NCBI GenBank assembly: GCA_002421005.1
Contig: DIJC01000023.1
Span: 1 to 64,000 of the forward strand
DNA length: 64,000 nt
Direction: 5' to 3'
Source: Enterobacteriaceae bacterium UBA5654
Lineage (GTDB): Bacteria; Pseudomonadota; Gammaproteobacteria; Enterobacterales; Enterobacteriaceae
The translations under genes and the position numbers were made by a program. The notes under the pieces are model-generated. The model had not been told where the DNA came from, did not search any database, and was given only the letters and a program-made list of their open reading frames with translations. Numbering within the stretch: the first letter of the stretch is position 1; each line of letters begins with the position of its first letter. Positions 8,461-17,352 of this stretch are shown piece by piece.

Positions 8461-8537
8461 GGGCATCCTCCTTTGAAACCTTTATGAAGGGTATCACCGC
8501 GAACAGTCGGAGGCTACAAAGCGAGGGAAAATCAGGA

Positions 8538-8562
8538 AGATGCCTCGCAAAACGAGGCATCT
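8538..8562 (-). terminator. Terminator-like hairpin after sdaB
   Basis: AGATGCCTCG and CGAGGCATCT form a perfect 10-bp stem with a 5-base loop, 10 bp beyond the sdaB stop. The minus-strand tail is only moderately T-rich. Confidence 0.6.
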
Positions 8563-8571
8563 GAGGAGGCT

Positions 8572-9939
8572 TTAATCGCAGGTGACAATTTTCATCGCCA
8601 GCCCACCGCGCGAGGTTTCGCGGTACTTGGCGTTCATGTCTTTGCCGGTTTCATACATGGTCTCAATGACTTTATCGAGGCATACGCGCGGCTCACTGGT
8701 ACGGCGTAACGCCATCCGCGCGGCGTTTACCGCTTTCACCGCCGCGATAGCATTACGCTCAATGCACGGCACCTGGACCTGTCCGGCGACCGGATCGCAG
8801 GTCAGACCGAGATTGTGCTCCATGCCGATTTCCGCCGCGATGCACACCTGACCAGGGCTACCGCCCAGCAGTTCGGTCAGGCCCGCCGCCGCCATTGAGC
8901 AGGCCACCCCGACCTCACCCTGACAGCCCACTTCTGCCCCGGAAATCGACGCGTTCATTTTATACAGCGAGCCAATTGCACTGGTCACCAGCAGGTAACG
9001 GGCCAGCGAGTTAGCATTCACTTCGCGAATGAATTTATCGTAGTAGGCCAGTACTGCCGGAACAATTCCGCACGCGCCGTTGGTTGGTGCCGTCACTACG
9101 CGCCCACCGGCGGCGTTTTCTTCATTTACCGCCAGCGCGAACATGTTGATCCAGTCCACGACCGCCATCGGATCGCTGGTGGTTTTATCCTGGCTGACCA
9201 GCATCCGGCGCAGCGCGGCGGCGCGACGCGGCACCCGCAGTTTGCCCGGCAGGACGCCTTCGGTGGTGCTGCCGTGCTCAATGCCGCCGCGCATCACCGC
9301 CCAGACGTTGCTGAAATGCTGCTCCAGCTCCGCTTTTGAGTGCAGGGCAAGTTCGTTCTGCATCATCAGCCCGGACAGGGACAGGCCGCTGTCGCGACAG
9401 TGCTGCTGAAGGTCCGCCGCCGATTTGTACGGATACGGCACGCTGACCGGCGCATCGTCGGACTGGCCGAAGTGGGCCTCATCGACAATAAATCCGCCAC
9501 CGATTGAATAATACGTCTGGCTGTGCACCACTTTCTCGCCCGCCAGCGCGGTGATGCGCATTCCGTTCTCATGCAGCGAGAGGTTGTCGGCATGGAAGTT
9601 CATGCATTGATCAACCGGGAATTCTACTTCGTGCTCGCCGTGCGCCAGCAGCAGTCGTCCGTGAGTATTCACGTCCTGAATAAAAGCCGGGATCGCCGCA
9701 ATATCCACGCTGTCCGGCAGGTTTCCTGCCAGTCCCATGATAATGGCGATATCCGTATGGTGGCCTTTACCGGTCAGAGAAAGCGAACCGTAAACATCCA
9801 CCACCACGCGAGTAACGTCGAACAAGATGCCCTTAGCAATCAGATCGTCGGTGAATTGTTTACCCGCTTTCATCGGGCCAACGGTATGCGAGCTGGAAGG
9901 GCCAATGCCGATTTTAAAAATATCGAAAACGCTAATCAT
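8572..9939 (-). CDS. sdaB: L-serine dehydratase 2 (ammonia-lyase)
   Basis: Iron-sulfur L-serine deaminase that converts serine to pyruvate and ammonia. It has 455 residues. The N-terminal beta domain starts MISVFDIFKIGIGPSSSHTVGPMKAG, the canonical Ser-containing motif. The alpha domain has TAPTNGACGIVPA, ISGAEVGCQGEVGVACSMAA and ITCDPVAGxVQVPC-type cluster-ligand segments (here LTCDPVAGQVQVPC). It is second in the sdaC-sdaB operon with a 51-bp gap holding a hairpin, so uptake and breakdown of serine are linked. Confidence 0.97.
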   Translation of the reverse strand: MISVFDIFKIGIGPSSSHTVGPMKAGKQFTDDLIAKGILFDVTRVVVDVYGSLSLTGKGHHTDIAIIMGLAGNLPDSVDIAAIPAFIQDVNTHGRLLLAHGEHEVEFPVDQCMNFHADNLSLHENGMRITALAGEKVVHSQTYYSIGGGFIVDEAHFGQSDDAPVSVPYPYKSAADLQQHCRDSGLSLSGLMMQNELALHSKAELEQHFSNVWAVMRGGIEHGSTTEGVLPGKLRVPRRAAALRRMLVSQDKTTSDPMAVVDWINMFALAVNEENAAGGRVVTAPTNGACGIVPAVLAYYDKFIREVNANSLARYLLVTSAIGSLYKMNASISGAEVGCQGEVGVACSMAAAGLTELLGGSPGQVCIAAEIGMEHNLGLTCDPVAGQVQVPCIERNAIAAVKAVNAARMALRRTSEPRVCLDKVIETMYETGKDMNAKYRETSRGGLAMKIVTCD

Positions 9940-9962
9940 AATGCGTCCATGAGGTCATAAAG

Positions 9963-9984
9963 CGCGCCATCCGAAGATGGCGCG
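9963..9984 (-). other. Intercistronic hairpin between sdaC and sdaB
   Basis: CGCGCCATC and GATGGCGCG form a perfect 9-bp stem with a CGAA loop, in the gap between the sdaC stop and sdaB start. No T-tract follows, so it more likely protects the upstream mRNA 3' end or tunes readthrough than terminates fully. Confidence 0.55.
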
Positions 9985-9990
9985 GGGGGA

Positions 9991-11280
9991 TTAGCTGAAC
10001 AGCGAGTAGAAGATCGCGGACATGGCAACCAGGCCCATCAGCACAACGAAGACGTTGCTGAGATGGCCGCTGTATTTACGCATTGCCGGGACTTTACGAA
10101 TCGCGTACATCGGCATCAGGAACAGGATCATGGCGATAATCGGGCCGCCCATGGTTTCGATGATGCCAAGAATGCTTGGGTTAAGGGTGGCGACAATCCA
10201 GGTCGTTACCAGCATGAACAGCGCGGTAATGCGGTTCAGTTTGTTGATTTCGATGGATTTACCTTTGCCGCGCAAGGATTTGATAATGATGCCGTTAAAG
10301 CCTTCACGCGCGCCCAGGTAGTGGCCAAGGAAGGATTTAGTGATGGCAACAATGGCGATGGTCGGGGCCATCCACGCAATGATCGGCGCGTTAAAGTGGT
10401 TCGCCAGATAAGACAGAATGGAGATGTTCTGCGCTTTTGCTTCTGCGAGGTCGGCCGGGGAAAGGCTCAGTACGCAGCTGAAGACGAAGAACATTACCGT
10501 CAGCACCATCATGATGTGGGCGAAGGCCAGAATGCGGGAGCATTTTTTCTCGGCGTCCACACCGTACTCTTCACGTTTTGCCACGGCAAAAGAGGAGATG
10601 ATCGGCGAGTGGTTGAAGGAGAAAACCATGACCGGGATCGCCAGCCACAGAGTCATCCACAGGCCGTTGCCGGTGGACGCTGCGCTATCAAAAGACAGGG
10701 TTTCGAACGCTGCGCCGCTCCACTGCGGGATCAGGTACAGCGCCAGCAGCATCAGAGCGATAACGAACGGGAATACCAGGATGCTCATCGCCTTCACGAT
10801 CATCTGCTCGCCGAAGCGCACGATAGTCATCATGCCGACAATCAGGATCAGCGACAGAATAGCGCGCGGCGGCGGGGTCATCATCAACTGGTGGGTCATG
10901 AAGGTTTCCACCGTGTTGGTGATTGCCACGCTATACACCAGCAGGATCGGGTAGATGGCGAAGAAGTAGAGCACGGTGATCAGCGCGCCAGCTTTGATAC
11001 CGAAGTGTTCTTCCACGACTTCTGTAATATCTTCGCCCGGATTTTTACCGGAAAGCACGAAGCGGGTCAGGCCACGGTGCGCAAAGAAGGTCATTGGGAA
11101 AGCGATAATCGCCATGATAATCAGCGGCAGCATACCGCCAACGCCTGCGTTGATGGGCAGGAACAATACGCCCGCGCCAATCGCCGTGCCGTAAAGGCCC
11201 AGCATCCACATGGTGTCTGTTTTACGCCATGTACTCTGCGCTTTTGCAGAGGTAATGGTGCTGGTTTGAGTGGTTTCCAT
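9991..11280 (-). CDS. sdaC: Serine/proton symporter SdaC
   Basis: Inner-membrane serine transporter of the HAAAP family, 429 residues with about eleven hydrophobic segments. Early recognisable parts are MLGLYGTAIGAGVLFLPINAG and LIIMAIIAFPMTFFAHRG; the FSFNHSPIISSF segment is typical of the family. The ATG follows CAGGAGAAACAG. It is first gene of sdaCB. A 429-residue open frame antisense to it (10063-11352) is a codon-bias shadow. Confidence 0.96.
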   Translation of the reverse strand: METTQTSTITSAKAQSTWRKTDTMWMLGLYGTAIGAGVLFLPINAGVGGMLPLIIMAIIAFPMTFFAHRGLTRFVLSGKNPGEDITEVVEEHFGIKAGALITVLYFFAIYPILLVYSVAITNTVETFMTHQLMMTPPPRAILSLILIVGMMTIVRFGEQMIVKAMSILVFPFVIALMLLALYLIPQWSGAAFETLSFDSAASTGNGLWMTLWLAIPVMVFSFNHSPIISSFAVAKREEYGVDAEKKCSRILAFAHIMMVLTVMFFVFSCVLSLSPADLAEAKAQNISILSYLANHFNAPIIAWMAPTIAIVAITKSFLGHYLGAREGFNGIIIKSLRGKGKSIEINKLNRITALFMLVTTWIVATLNPSILGIIETMGGPIIAMILFLMPMYAIRKVPAMRKYSGHLSNVFVVLMGLVAMSAIFYSLFS

Positions 11281-11737
11281 CTGTTTCTCCTGAGGGATCT
11301 AAAGTCATTTTTCTGGTCAAATACAATGCAAAACAACAAATCGGTAACATAAAATTCGTTTCGTAAGCGTTTTTTTATAATTTTTGCCCGTAACTATTTT
11401 CGCCGCGAAAGATACATTTATGTTATGAATGCATCAGTGATCGCGATCCCAATTACAATAATCTACTTCTTATGTGAGGTTATTTAGACCTTCGAACTGC
11501 CATTTTTTACCCACATAGAGTTTATGGGCGCGAAGGCTACCATCTGTAGCACGCAAAATGAAAGTCAGCGGGAAGAGTTACGCAGTTTTCGCTGTAAAAA
11601 TTGATTTTGATGGGGTTTCTGCGGGCTTTAAGATAATTAAATCAAATAAGTCACCGGACGCGGCGGGCAGGGAATCGATTCATGCGGATTAAAACAGACG
11701 CAAGCGATAAGGGCGACTTATGGGTCGCCCTGGTGAG
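11281..11737. other. 457-bp intergenic control region between ppnN and sdaC
   Basis: Both flanking genes are on the minus strand. It is A+T-rich near sdaC, as expected for the sdaC promoter, but I could not pick one defensible -35/-10 pair or a clear CRP site. Near ppnN, GGGCGAC / GTCGCCC (11711-11730) makes a 7-bp hairpin just beyond the ppnN stop, a candidate terminator with a weak T-tract. No coding region is supported. Confidence 0.5.
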
Positions 11738-13102
11738 TTATTTGCAGATTTCGTAACAGGGGATGTAGGCGGAGCCGGGTAGCTTCATGCGGTGCTGGGC
11801 GACAAAGCCCTGAAGCAAATCGTCCATCCGGCGCATCATGTCGCTGTCGCCGTGAATTTTGTAGGGACCGTATTTTTCAATCGCCCGAATGCCCACTTCC
11901 TTCACGTTACCCGCGACAATACCGGAGAAGGCGCGACGCAGGTCGGCGGCCAGCACGTCAATTGGCTGATCGGGATACAGCTTCAGATTAGCCATATTTT
12001 CATGCGACGGTTCAAACGGCTGCTGAAGATCCGACGCAATGCGGATGGACCAGTTAAAGCTGTAGGCGTCGCCGGTTTCGCGACGGCACTCTTTCACCAG
12101 CGGCATCGCTTTTTTCATCTGACGGGCCACTTCGGCGGCGTCATCGATAATGATCTGATAATGACGGCCGGCCGCTTCGCCGAGGGTGCTGACGATAAAC
12201 TCATCCAGCACGCGGAAGTAGTCGGCGCTCTCTTTCGGCCCGGTGAGGATCAGCGGCAGCACCTGCTCTTTGTTAGCCGGATTCATCAGAATACCGAGCA
12301 GATAAAGCAGCTCTTCCGCCGTACCCACGCCGCCGGGGAAGATGATAATGCCGTGCGCAATACGCACGAACGCTTCCAGACGTTTTTCGATATCCGGCAT
12401 GATGATCAGTTCATTGACCAGCGGGTTAGGCGGCTCAGCGGCGATGATTGACGGTTCGGTCATGCCGATAAAACGTCCGTCTTTGTAGCGCTGCTGCGCG
12501 TGGCCGACCGCCGCGCCTTTCATCGGCGCTTCCATCGCGCCCGGCCCACAGCCGGTGCAAATATTCAGCTCGCGCAGCCCCAGTTGGGTGCCGACGCGAC
12601 GTGCGTAGAGATACTCTTTTTCATTGATGGAGTGACCCCCCCAGCACACCACCATGCTCGGCGCTTCACCAACGTGCAGCGCGCGGGCGTTACGCAGGAT
12701 CGAAAATACCAGGTTGGTGATATGGCTGGAGCTTTCAAGATCGAGGTCAGGATAGCGGACGGTATTGTGGATTTGACCGTAGACGAACAGGATATCGCGC
12801 AGAACGGCGAACAGGTTAGCCTGCAGTGAACGGATAATTTGCCCGTCCACAAACGCGTCTTCCGGCGGGTTAATCAGTTCCAGTTTGACGCCGCGCTCGC
12901 GACGCAGAATGTTGATATCAAAACTCTCAAAACGTGACAGTAACTCTTTACTGTTATCAGTCAGACTCCCTGAGTTAAGAACGGCAAGTGAACAGTTACG
13001 AAACAGTTGATAAAGGTCGCTACTGGCGGTGCGCTTAAGCATATCCACTTCCAGTTGCGATAACATATCCATTGAGCCGAGAGGGCTTACATGTGTAATC
13101 AA
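11738..13102 (-). CDS. ppnN: Nucleotide 5'-monophosphate nucleosidase PpnN
   Basis: Cleaves the N-glycosidic bond of purine and pyrimidine nucleoside monophosphates to base plus ribose-5-phosphate; in E. coli it binds and is activated by (p)ppGpp. The protein has 454 residues, matching E. coli YgdH. The central LOG/lysine-decarboxylase-like Rossmann domain has CTGCGPGAMEAPMKGA and PGGVGTAEELLYLLGI. The start is TTG at 13102 (MITHVSPLGS), preceded by AAGGAG at good spacing. The ppGpp synthetase gene relA is 14 kb away in this window. Confidence 0.95.
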   Translation of the reverse strand: MITHVSPLGSMDMLSQLEVDMLKRTASSDLYQLFRNCSLAVLNSGSLTDNSKELLSRFESFDINILRRERGVKLELINPPEDAFVDGQIIRSLQANLFAVLRDILFVYGQIHNTVRYPDLDLESSSHITNLVFSILRNARALHVGEAPSMVVCWGGHSINEKEYLYARRVGTQLGLRELNICTGCGPGAMEAPMKGAAVGHAQQRYKDGRFIGMTEPSIIAAEPPNPLVNELIIMPDIEKRLEAFVRIAHGIIIFPGGVGTAEELLYLLGILMNPANKEQVLPLILTGPKESADYFRVLDEFIVSTLGEAAGRHYQIIIDDAAEVARQMKKAMPLVKECRRETGDAYSFNWSIRIASDLQQPFEPSHENMANLKLYPDQPIDVLAADLRRAFSGIVAGNVKEVGIRAIEKYGPYKIHGDSDMMRRMDDLLQGFVAQHRMKLPGSAYIPCYEICK

Positions 13103-13215
13103 GTGAACTCCTTATGGGGCGAAAATCGCCGCTCCCTCTGATTACAATAGCCTCCGCACGCCCCTTTTCACAACCCGCGACCGGTGACCAGCCGCAGATA
13201 TTGTGAAAAAATAAC

Positions 13216-14061
13216 TTACTGGCGCACCAGCCTGCCGGTGGCGGGCGTAAAGTGTGTGTTACTGCGCCACGGGTTAATGTCCAGCCCGCCGCGACGGGTG
13301 TAGCGGGCATAAACGCTTAATGACTCCGGCTGGCAGAAACGCTGGATATCGTTAAAAATGCGCTCTACGCACTGCTCGTGAAATTCGTTGTGATGGCGGA
13401 AAGAAACCAGATAGCGCAGCAGCTTTTCACGGTTAATCGCCGGGCCGCGATACTGAATTTGCACTGAACCCCAGTCGGGCTGATGGGTGATGAGGCAGTT
13501 CGATTTCAGCAGATGGCTGACCAGCGTCTCTTCAACCACCTCGTCCTCTGCCGCATCCGCGAGGTAATCGGCATTAAACTGATAGTTATCAATATCGATA
13601 TCCTGATCGTCAATGCAAATGCCATTGAACGCGGCGATGGGCTGGCCTTCCAGCTCGCTTAGCCGGTAAAGATCGACCCGCACTTCACCCTGTGCGCAGG
13701 CGCTTAAGTCGCGCTGTAAGGTTTCGCGAACGTCGTCCCAGCTGGCAAAGCGCGTCTGGTTGAAGCTGTTCAGGTACAGCTTGAAACTTTTTGACTCCAC
13801 CAGCCTGGTGCTGGCGTGATCGAGCTCCACCTGGCCGACCGCCACCTGCGGTAGCCCTCTGGCGTTGAGCCAGGAAAGCTCGTACAGCGTCCAGATATCC
13901 GCGCCGTGGAAGGGCAGGCTGTCGGCTTTCAGCCCCAGCGGATCGCGGTTGAGACTTCTCGGCACGCCCTGAAGCAGGCTGGCATCGTAGGTATCGCGGT
14001 AGCTCGTGGCTTTACCGAGGGTCAGGCCCGCAAGCGCCTGATGGTTTTCACTGTAAGACAT
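13216..14061 (-). CDS. queF: NADPH-dependent 7-cyano-7-deazaguanine reductase QueF
   Basis: Reduces the nitrile preQ0 to the amine preQ1 in queuosine synthesis. The 281 residues fit the long, two-domain (YqcD-type) QueF. The catalytic Cys is residue 189 in LLKSNCLITHQPDW, with the general-acid Asp at 196; ESKSFKLYLNSFNQ is the substrate/NADPH region. queE and queD occur at 36.5 and 39 kb in this window. It is divergent from syd with 68 bp between. Confidence 0.97.
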   Translation of the reverse strand: MSYSENHQALAGLTLGKATSYRDTYDASLLQGVPRSLNRDPLGLKADSLPFHGADIWTLYELSWLNARGLPQVAVGQVELDHASTRLVESKSFKLYLNSFNQTRFASWDDVRETLQRDLSACAQGEVRVDLYRLSELEGQPIAAFNGICIDDQDIDIDNYQFNADYLADAAEDEVVEETLVSHLLKSNCLITHQPDWGSVQIQYRGPAINREKLLRYLVSFRHHNEFHEQCVERIFNDIQRFCQPESLSVYARYTRRGGLDINPWRSNTHFTPATGRLVRQ

Positions 14062-14129
14062 GTTTCACCGTTATAAAGCAGGTACACTATGGCGCAAGTG
14101 TATCCTGGCAGACCGAAAGAGAGAAATCA

Positions 14130-14675
14130 GTGGACTCACAGACCGCACAAGCGCTGGGCGCGTTTACCGACCGTTACTGCGACGCATGGCGTCAGCAGCA
14201 TGAAAGCTGGCCGCAGAGCGAGGAGCTACACGGCGTGGCGTCGCCCTGTATTGTTTCATCATCCAGCCACGTCGTGCTCTGGCAGCCGCAGCCGTTTACC
14301 GGCGAGCAAAACCTGGATGCGGTGGAGCGGGCGATGGATCTCATCATCCAGCCCGCCGTTCACGCTTTTTACACCACGCAGTACGCCGGGGATATGCCCG
14401 CACGCTTCGGCACGCAGGCGTTAATGCTGCTCCAGACCTGGAGCGAAGACGATTTTCGCCGCGTTCAGGAAAACCTGATTGGTCATCTGGTGACGCAGAA
14501 ACGCCTTAAGCTTGCTCCAACGCTGTTTATTGCCACGCTGGACAGCGAGCTGGACGTCATTTCGGTCTGCAATCTGAGCGGGGAAGTGATCCAGGAAACG
14601 CTGGGAACGCGTAAACGTAGCGTCCTTGCCCCTTCGCTTGCGGAATTCCTTACCCGCCTGGAACCGATTTTGTAA
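14130..14675 (+). CDS. syd: SecY-interacting protein Syd
   Basis: A 181-residue cytoplasmic, acidic protein that binds SecY and is proposed to check assembly of the SecYEG translocon. The sequence is collinear with E. coli Syd (FTxRYCDAW at the start; LQTWSEDDFRRVQENLIGHL in the middle; SVCNLSGEV near the end). The start codon is GTG 14130. csrB follows, as in E. coli. Confidence 0.94.
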   Translation: MDSQTAQALGAFTDRYCDAWRQQHESWPQSEELHGVASPCIVSSSSHVVLWQPQPFTGEQNLDAVERAMDLIIQPAVHAFYTTQYAGDMPARFGTQALMLLQTWSEDDFRRVQENLIGHLVTQKRLKLAPTLFIATLDSELDVISVCNLSGEVIQETLGTRKRSVLAPSLAEFLTRLEPIL

Positions 14676-14694
14676 TCCATTGCCCTTATGCTCT

Positions 14695-14728
14695 TGTAAG
14701 AGATCTCTCACAAAGCCTGTGAGAGATC
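14695..14728 (+). promoter_or_regulatory. UvrY-type binding palindromes upstream of csrB
   Basis: TGTAAGAGATCTCTCACA (14695-14712) is an 18-bp palindrome like the UvrY site of the E. coli csrB promoter, centred about 182 bp before the csrB start. Its right half is shared with a second perfect inverted repeat: GATCTCTCACA (14702-14712) and TGTGAGAGATC (14718-14728). A weaker relative, TTTGAGAATCTCTTATA, lies at 14764-14780. Confidence 0.75.
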
Positions 14729-14885
14729 GCCAGCGCGTTCATGCGAATTGTCTAATCGCAATCTTTGAGAATCTCTTATAAATCAATAAAATGATTTGTA
14801 TAGTCATACTTTCGGAACGACCTTTACTTAAGACATTGGCTTAAGGCTGGTTGTAAGACTGACAGGAATAGACGATTCTATGTTC

Positions 14886-15253
14886 GCCGACAGGGAGTGG
14901 CGTTAAGAAGTGATTATCAGGATGATGACGCTTCGCAGGGATACACCAGGACGGTGCTTCAGGGAAGGCTTCAGGATGAAGTTAAGGGATATGCAGGAAG
15001 CATAGCAAGGACACCTCCAGGACGGAGAACGTGAGTCGGTCAGGATGTCCGACGGGTCAGGATGGCCAGGAACGCTTAGGGAACAAGTGTAATCACATCG
15101 GGGTGGTGTGTTGCAGGATGCGCTGTTTAAGGATGAACGGGTCAGGAGACCCACAGGAAAAGTTGTCACGGATGAGCAGGGAGCATCAAAAAAAGTAGCG
15201 GGACGGCTGCGAAACGAATCGGGGGCACTGTTTTTACAGTGCCCCCTTTTTTT
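14886..15253 (+). ncRNA. csrB: CsrB small RNA, antagonist of CsrA
   Basis: About 368 nt with 22 GGA motifs, mostly CAGGA or AGGGA, many in hairpin loops: the hallmark of CsrB, which sequesters CsrA dimers. The 5' part CCGACAGGGAGT and the 3' part AAAAGTTGTC...GATGAGCAGGGAGCA match E. coli CsrB. It ends in a terminator, GGGGGCACTG / CAGTGCCCCC plus seven Ts (15221-15253). Its position between syd and yqcC is the same as in E. coli. Transcription is expected to depend on BarA-UvrY; barA is in this window. Long open frames on the opposite strand here are artefacts. Confidence 0.97.
15221..15253 (+). terminator. csrB terminator
   Basis: GGGGCACTG pairs with CAGTGCCCC around a short T-rich loop and is followed by TTTTTTT. 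Confidence 0.9.
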
Positions 15254-15308
15254 GTTTCCCGCAAACAAATGCTATTCTTCGCGCCAGTTTTCTTTTGTTG
15301 AGGTTTCT

Positions 15309-15638
15309 ATGACACTCCACGATAGCGTGCGCGAGCAGCTTGGCATCATTGAAGCGCTGCTGCGCCATCACCACCACTGGCAGAGCGCCGCCCCGGACGC
15401 CAGCGTTTTTGACAGTACCCAGCCGTTTTGCATGGATACCCTGGAACCGCTGGAATGGCTTCAGTGGGTGCTGATCCCCCGGATGCACGCGCTGCTCGAC
15501 AGCGGACAGCCGCTGCCGCAGAGTTTTGCCATCGCGCCGTACTACGAAATCGCCCTTGATGCCGCACATCCGATGCGCGAGCACATTTTGCCCACGCTAC
15601 AGCAACTGGACGCTTTTTTTGCGGACGAAGAGGCCTGA
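15309..15638 (+). CDS. yqcC: YqcC family protein (DUF446)
   Basis: A 109-residue, helical protein of the DUF446 family, the same length as E. coli YqcC. It starts MTLHDSVREQLGIIEALLRHHHHW; FCMDTLEPLEWLQWVLIPRMHALL is the conserved core. The ATG at 15309 follows a GAGG site; a longer frame from 15108 runs through csrB and is rejected. It overlaps truC by one base (TGATG), so it is probably a yqcC-truC-yqcA unit. Function is not known. Confidence 0.92.
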   Translation: MTLHDSVREQLGIIEALLRHHHHWQSAAPDASVFDSTQPFCMDTLEPLEWLQWVLIPRMHALLDSGQPLPQSFAIAPYYEIALDAAHPMREHILPTLQQLDAFFADEEA

Positions 15639-16420
15639 TGCTGGAAATCATTTATCAGGACGAATGGCTGGTGGCGGTAAATAAACCGTCCGGCTGGCTG
15701 GTGCATCGTAGCTGGCTGGATCGCGATGAAAAAGTGGTGGTCATGCAGACCGTGCGCGACCAGATTGGTCAGCATGTTTTTACCGCCCATCGCCTGGATC
15801 GCCCTACCTCCGGCGTGCTGTTAATGGGCCTGTCGAGCGAGGCGGGCCGCCTGCTGTCGCAGCAGTTTGAGCAGCACCAGATGCAAAAACGCTATCATGC
15901 GATTGTGCGCGGCTGGCTGACGGATGACGCGCTGCTGGACTACCCGCTGGTGGAAGAGCTGGACAAGATTGCCGATAAATACGCCCGCGAAAATAAAGAT
16001 CCGCAGCCTGCGGTCACGCATTATCGGGGGCTTGCCACCGCCGAACTGCCGGTGGCGACCGGGCGCTATCCGACTACCCGCTATTCCCTGGTGGAAATGG
16101 AGCCGAAAACCGGGCGTAAGCATCAGCTTCGTCGCCATATGGCCCATCTGCGCCACCCTATTATCGGCGACAGCAAGCACGGCGATCTGCGGCAGAACCG
16201 CAGCGCGGCAGAACATTTTGGCTGCCAGCGCCTGATGCTGCACGCCAGTCAGCTTACGCTGACGCACCCGTTTACCGGGCAGCCGCTGGTGTTGCAGGCC
16301 GGGCTGGACCCGGTCTGGATGAACGCGCTGACCCATTTCGGCTGGCGTCATCTTCTCCCCGATAATGAAAGGGTTGAGTTTCCGTCAGACTGCGGCCAGG
16401 ATAACGGCACCGACGCATAA
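15638..16420 (+). CDS. truC: tRNA pseudouridine(65) synthase TruC
   Basis: RluA-family pseudouridine synthase, 260 residues, that modifies U65 of tRNA-Ile1 and tRNA-Asp in E. coli. The catalytic Asp is D54 in HRLDRPTSGVLL. Other family blocks are NKPSGWLVH, KRYHAIVRG and EPKTGRKHQLRRH. There is no S4 domain at the N-terminus, as in E. coli TruC. It is coupled to yqcC upstream, with 15 bp to yqcA. Confidence 0.96.
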   Translation: MLEIIYQDEWLVAVNKPSGWLVHRSWLDRDEKVVVMQTVRDQIGQHVFTAHRLDRPTSGVLLMGLSSEAGRLLSQQFEQHQMQKRYHAIVRGWLTDDALLDYPLVEELDKIADKYARENKDPQPAVTHYRGLATAELPVATGRYPTTRYSLVEMEPKTGRKHQLRRHMAHLRHPIIGDSKHGDLRQNRSAAEHFGCQRLMLHASQLTLTHPFTGQPLVLQAGLDPVWMNALTHFGWRHLLPDNERVEFPSDCGQDNGTDA

Positions 16421-16435
16421 TCAGGAAGTGAAGTA

Positions 16436-16885
16436 ATGGCTGAGATTGGCATTTTTGTAGGCACCATGTACGGAAACGCGCTGCTGGTCGCGGAAGAGGC
16501 GGAAGCCATCCTTAACGCGCAGGGCCACCACGCCAGAGTTTTTGAAGATCCGCAGCTGGCGGACTGGGAACCCTATAAAGAGGGCTACGCGCTGGTGGTG
16601 ACCTCCACCACCGGTCAGGGCGAACTGCCGGACAGCATTGTGCCGTTATATCAGGGTATCCACGATAAGCTCGGCTATCAGCCTGAATTACGTTACGGAG
16701 TGATTGCGCTCGGCGACAGTACCTACTCCCACTTCTGCGGCGGCGGCAAGAAATTTGATGCGTTACTTCAGGAACAGCACGGTCAGCGTATCGGCGAAGT
16801 GCTGCTGATTGATGCCAGCGAAGATCCTGAGCCAGAGACGGTTTCCAGCCCGTGGGTGGAGCAGTGGGGCGCACTCATCAAATAA
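16436..16885 (+). CDS. yqcA: Short-chain flavodoxin YqcA
   Basis: A 149-residue flavodoxin. The FMN phosphate loop is FVGTMYGNAL near the N-terminus; VVTSTTGQGELPD and ALGDSTYSHFCGGGKKFD form the isoalloxazine-binding loops. The ATG at 16436 has an AAGTGAAG-type site. It is the last gene of the yqcC-truC-yqcA run, followed by a terminator. The redox partner is unknown. Confidence 0.94.
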   Translation: MAEIGIFVGTMYGNALLVAEEAEAILNAQGHHARVFEDPQLADWEPYKEGYALVVTSTTGQGELPDSIVPLYQGIHDKLGYQPELRYGVIALGDSTYSHFCGGGKKFDALLQEQHGQRIGEVLLIDASEDPEPETVSSPWVEQWGALIK

Positions 16886-16917
16886 AGGGGCGGCCCTTCT
16901 CCCGCGCGCTTGCCCGT

Positions 16918-16948
16918 AAGCCGGTCATCACGAACCGGCTTTATTTTA
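16918..16948 (+). terminator. Terminator after yqcA
   Basis: AAGCCGGT (16918-16925) and ACCGGCTT (16934-16941) form an 8-bp stem with an 8-base loop followed by TATTTTAT. Confidence 0.85.
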
Positions 16949-17352
16949 TGCTGGCTGAGGCAATTTCACGTCGGTGACAACCATGTAAAAAACAGGATTT
17001 TTGGCGGGCCTTTTCACCGCGTCAAGAGAGCTGTTTCACACTCCTGCAATGCCGTTCCTGCTGTCCACCCTTTAATCGCTATCGATTTTCATTTCCGTGA
17101 AGCACCGCCCACTGCGTTGTGCTAACGCCATAAATCCCTGTGCGCGCCCGTGTTAATGCTGTGCTCATGCACGGTGAGGGCGCATACCTCTCTTCTTATA
17201 CTTTTCCTGTCAGTCAAAAAAGACGCAGTACGCCGGGCATTAACGACCCAATGTAAAAAAACTGCGAAAACATCAACACGTCATTCTGATTACCCTACGG
17301 TTGTGCTGTTCAGAATGAACGTAGCTACGGGCTATGATTCAGGAGTACAACA
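16949..17352 (+). promoter_or_regulatory. Upstream control region of the gud operon
   Basis: About 400 bp without a supported gene. A 68-codon frame (17150-17356) overlaps gudP with poor codon usage and is not accepted. The region should hold the gudP promoter and, by analogy with E. coli, a CdaR activator site. I could not identify either with confidence. AGGAGTACAACA forms the gudP ribosome site. Confidence 0.4.

Noticed and set aside
10063..11352. 429-residue open frame opposite sdaC
   Set aside because: Low-complexity, His/Arg/Gln-rich product from codon bias of the membrane protein gene; no start site or homology pattern.
14903..15268. 121-residue frame opposite csrB
   Set aside because: The GGA-rich csrB RNA yields Ser/Pro-rich antisense translation (TCC codons); RNA identity is clear.
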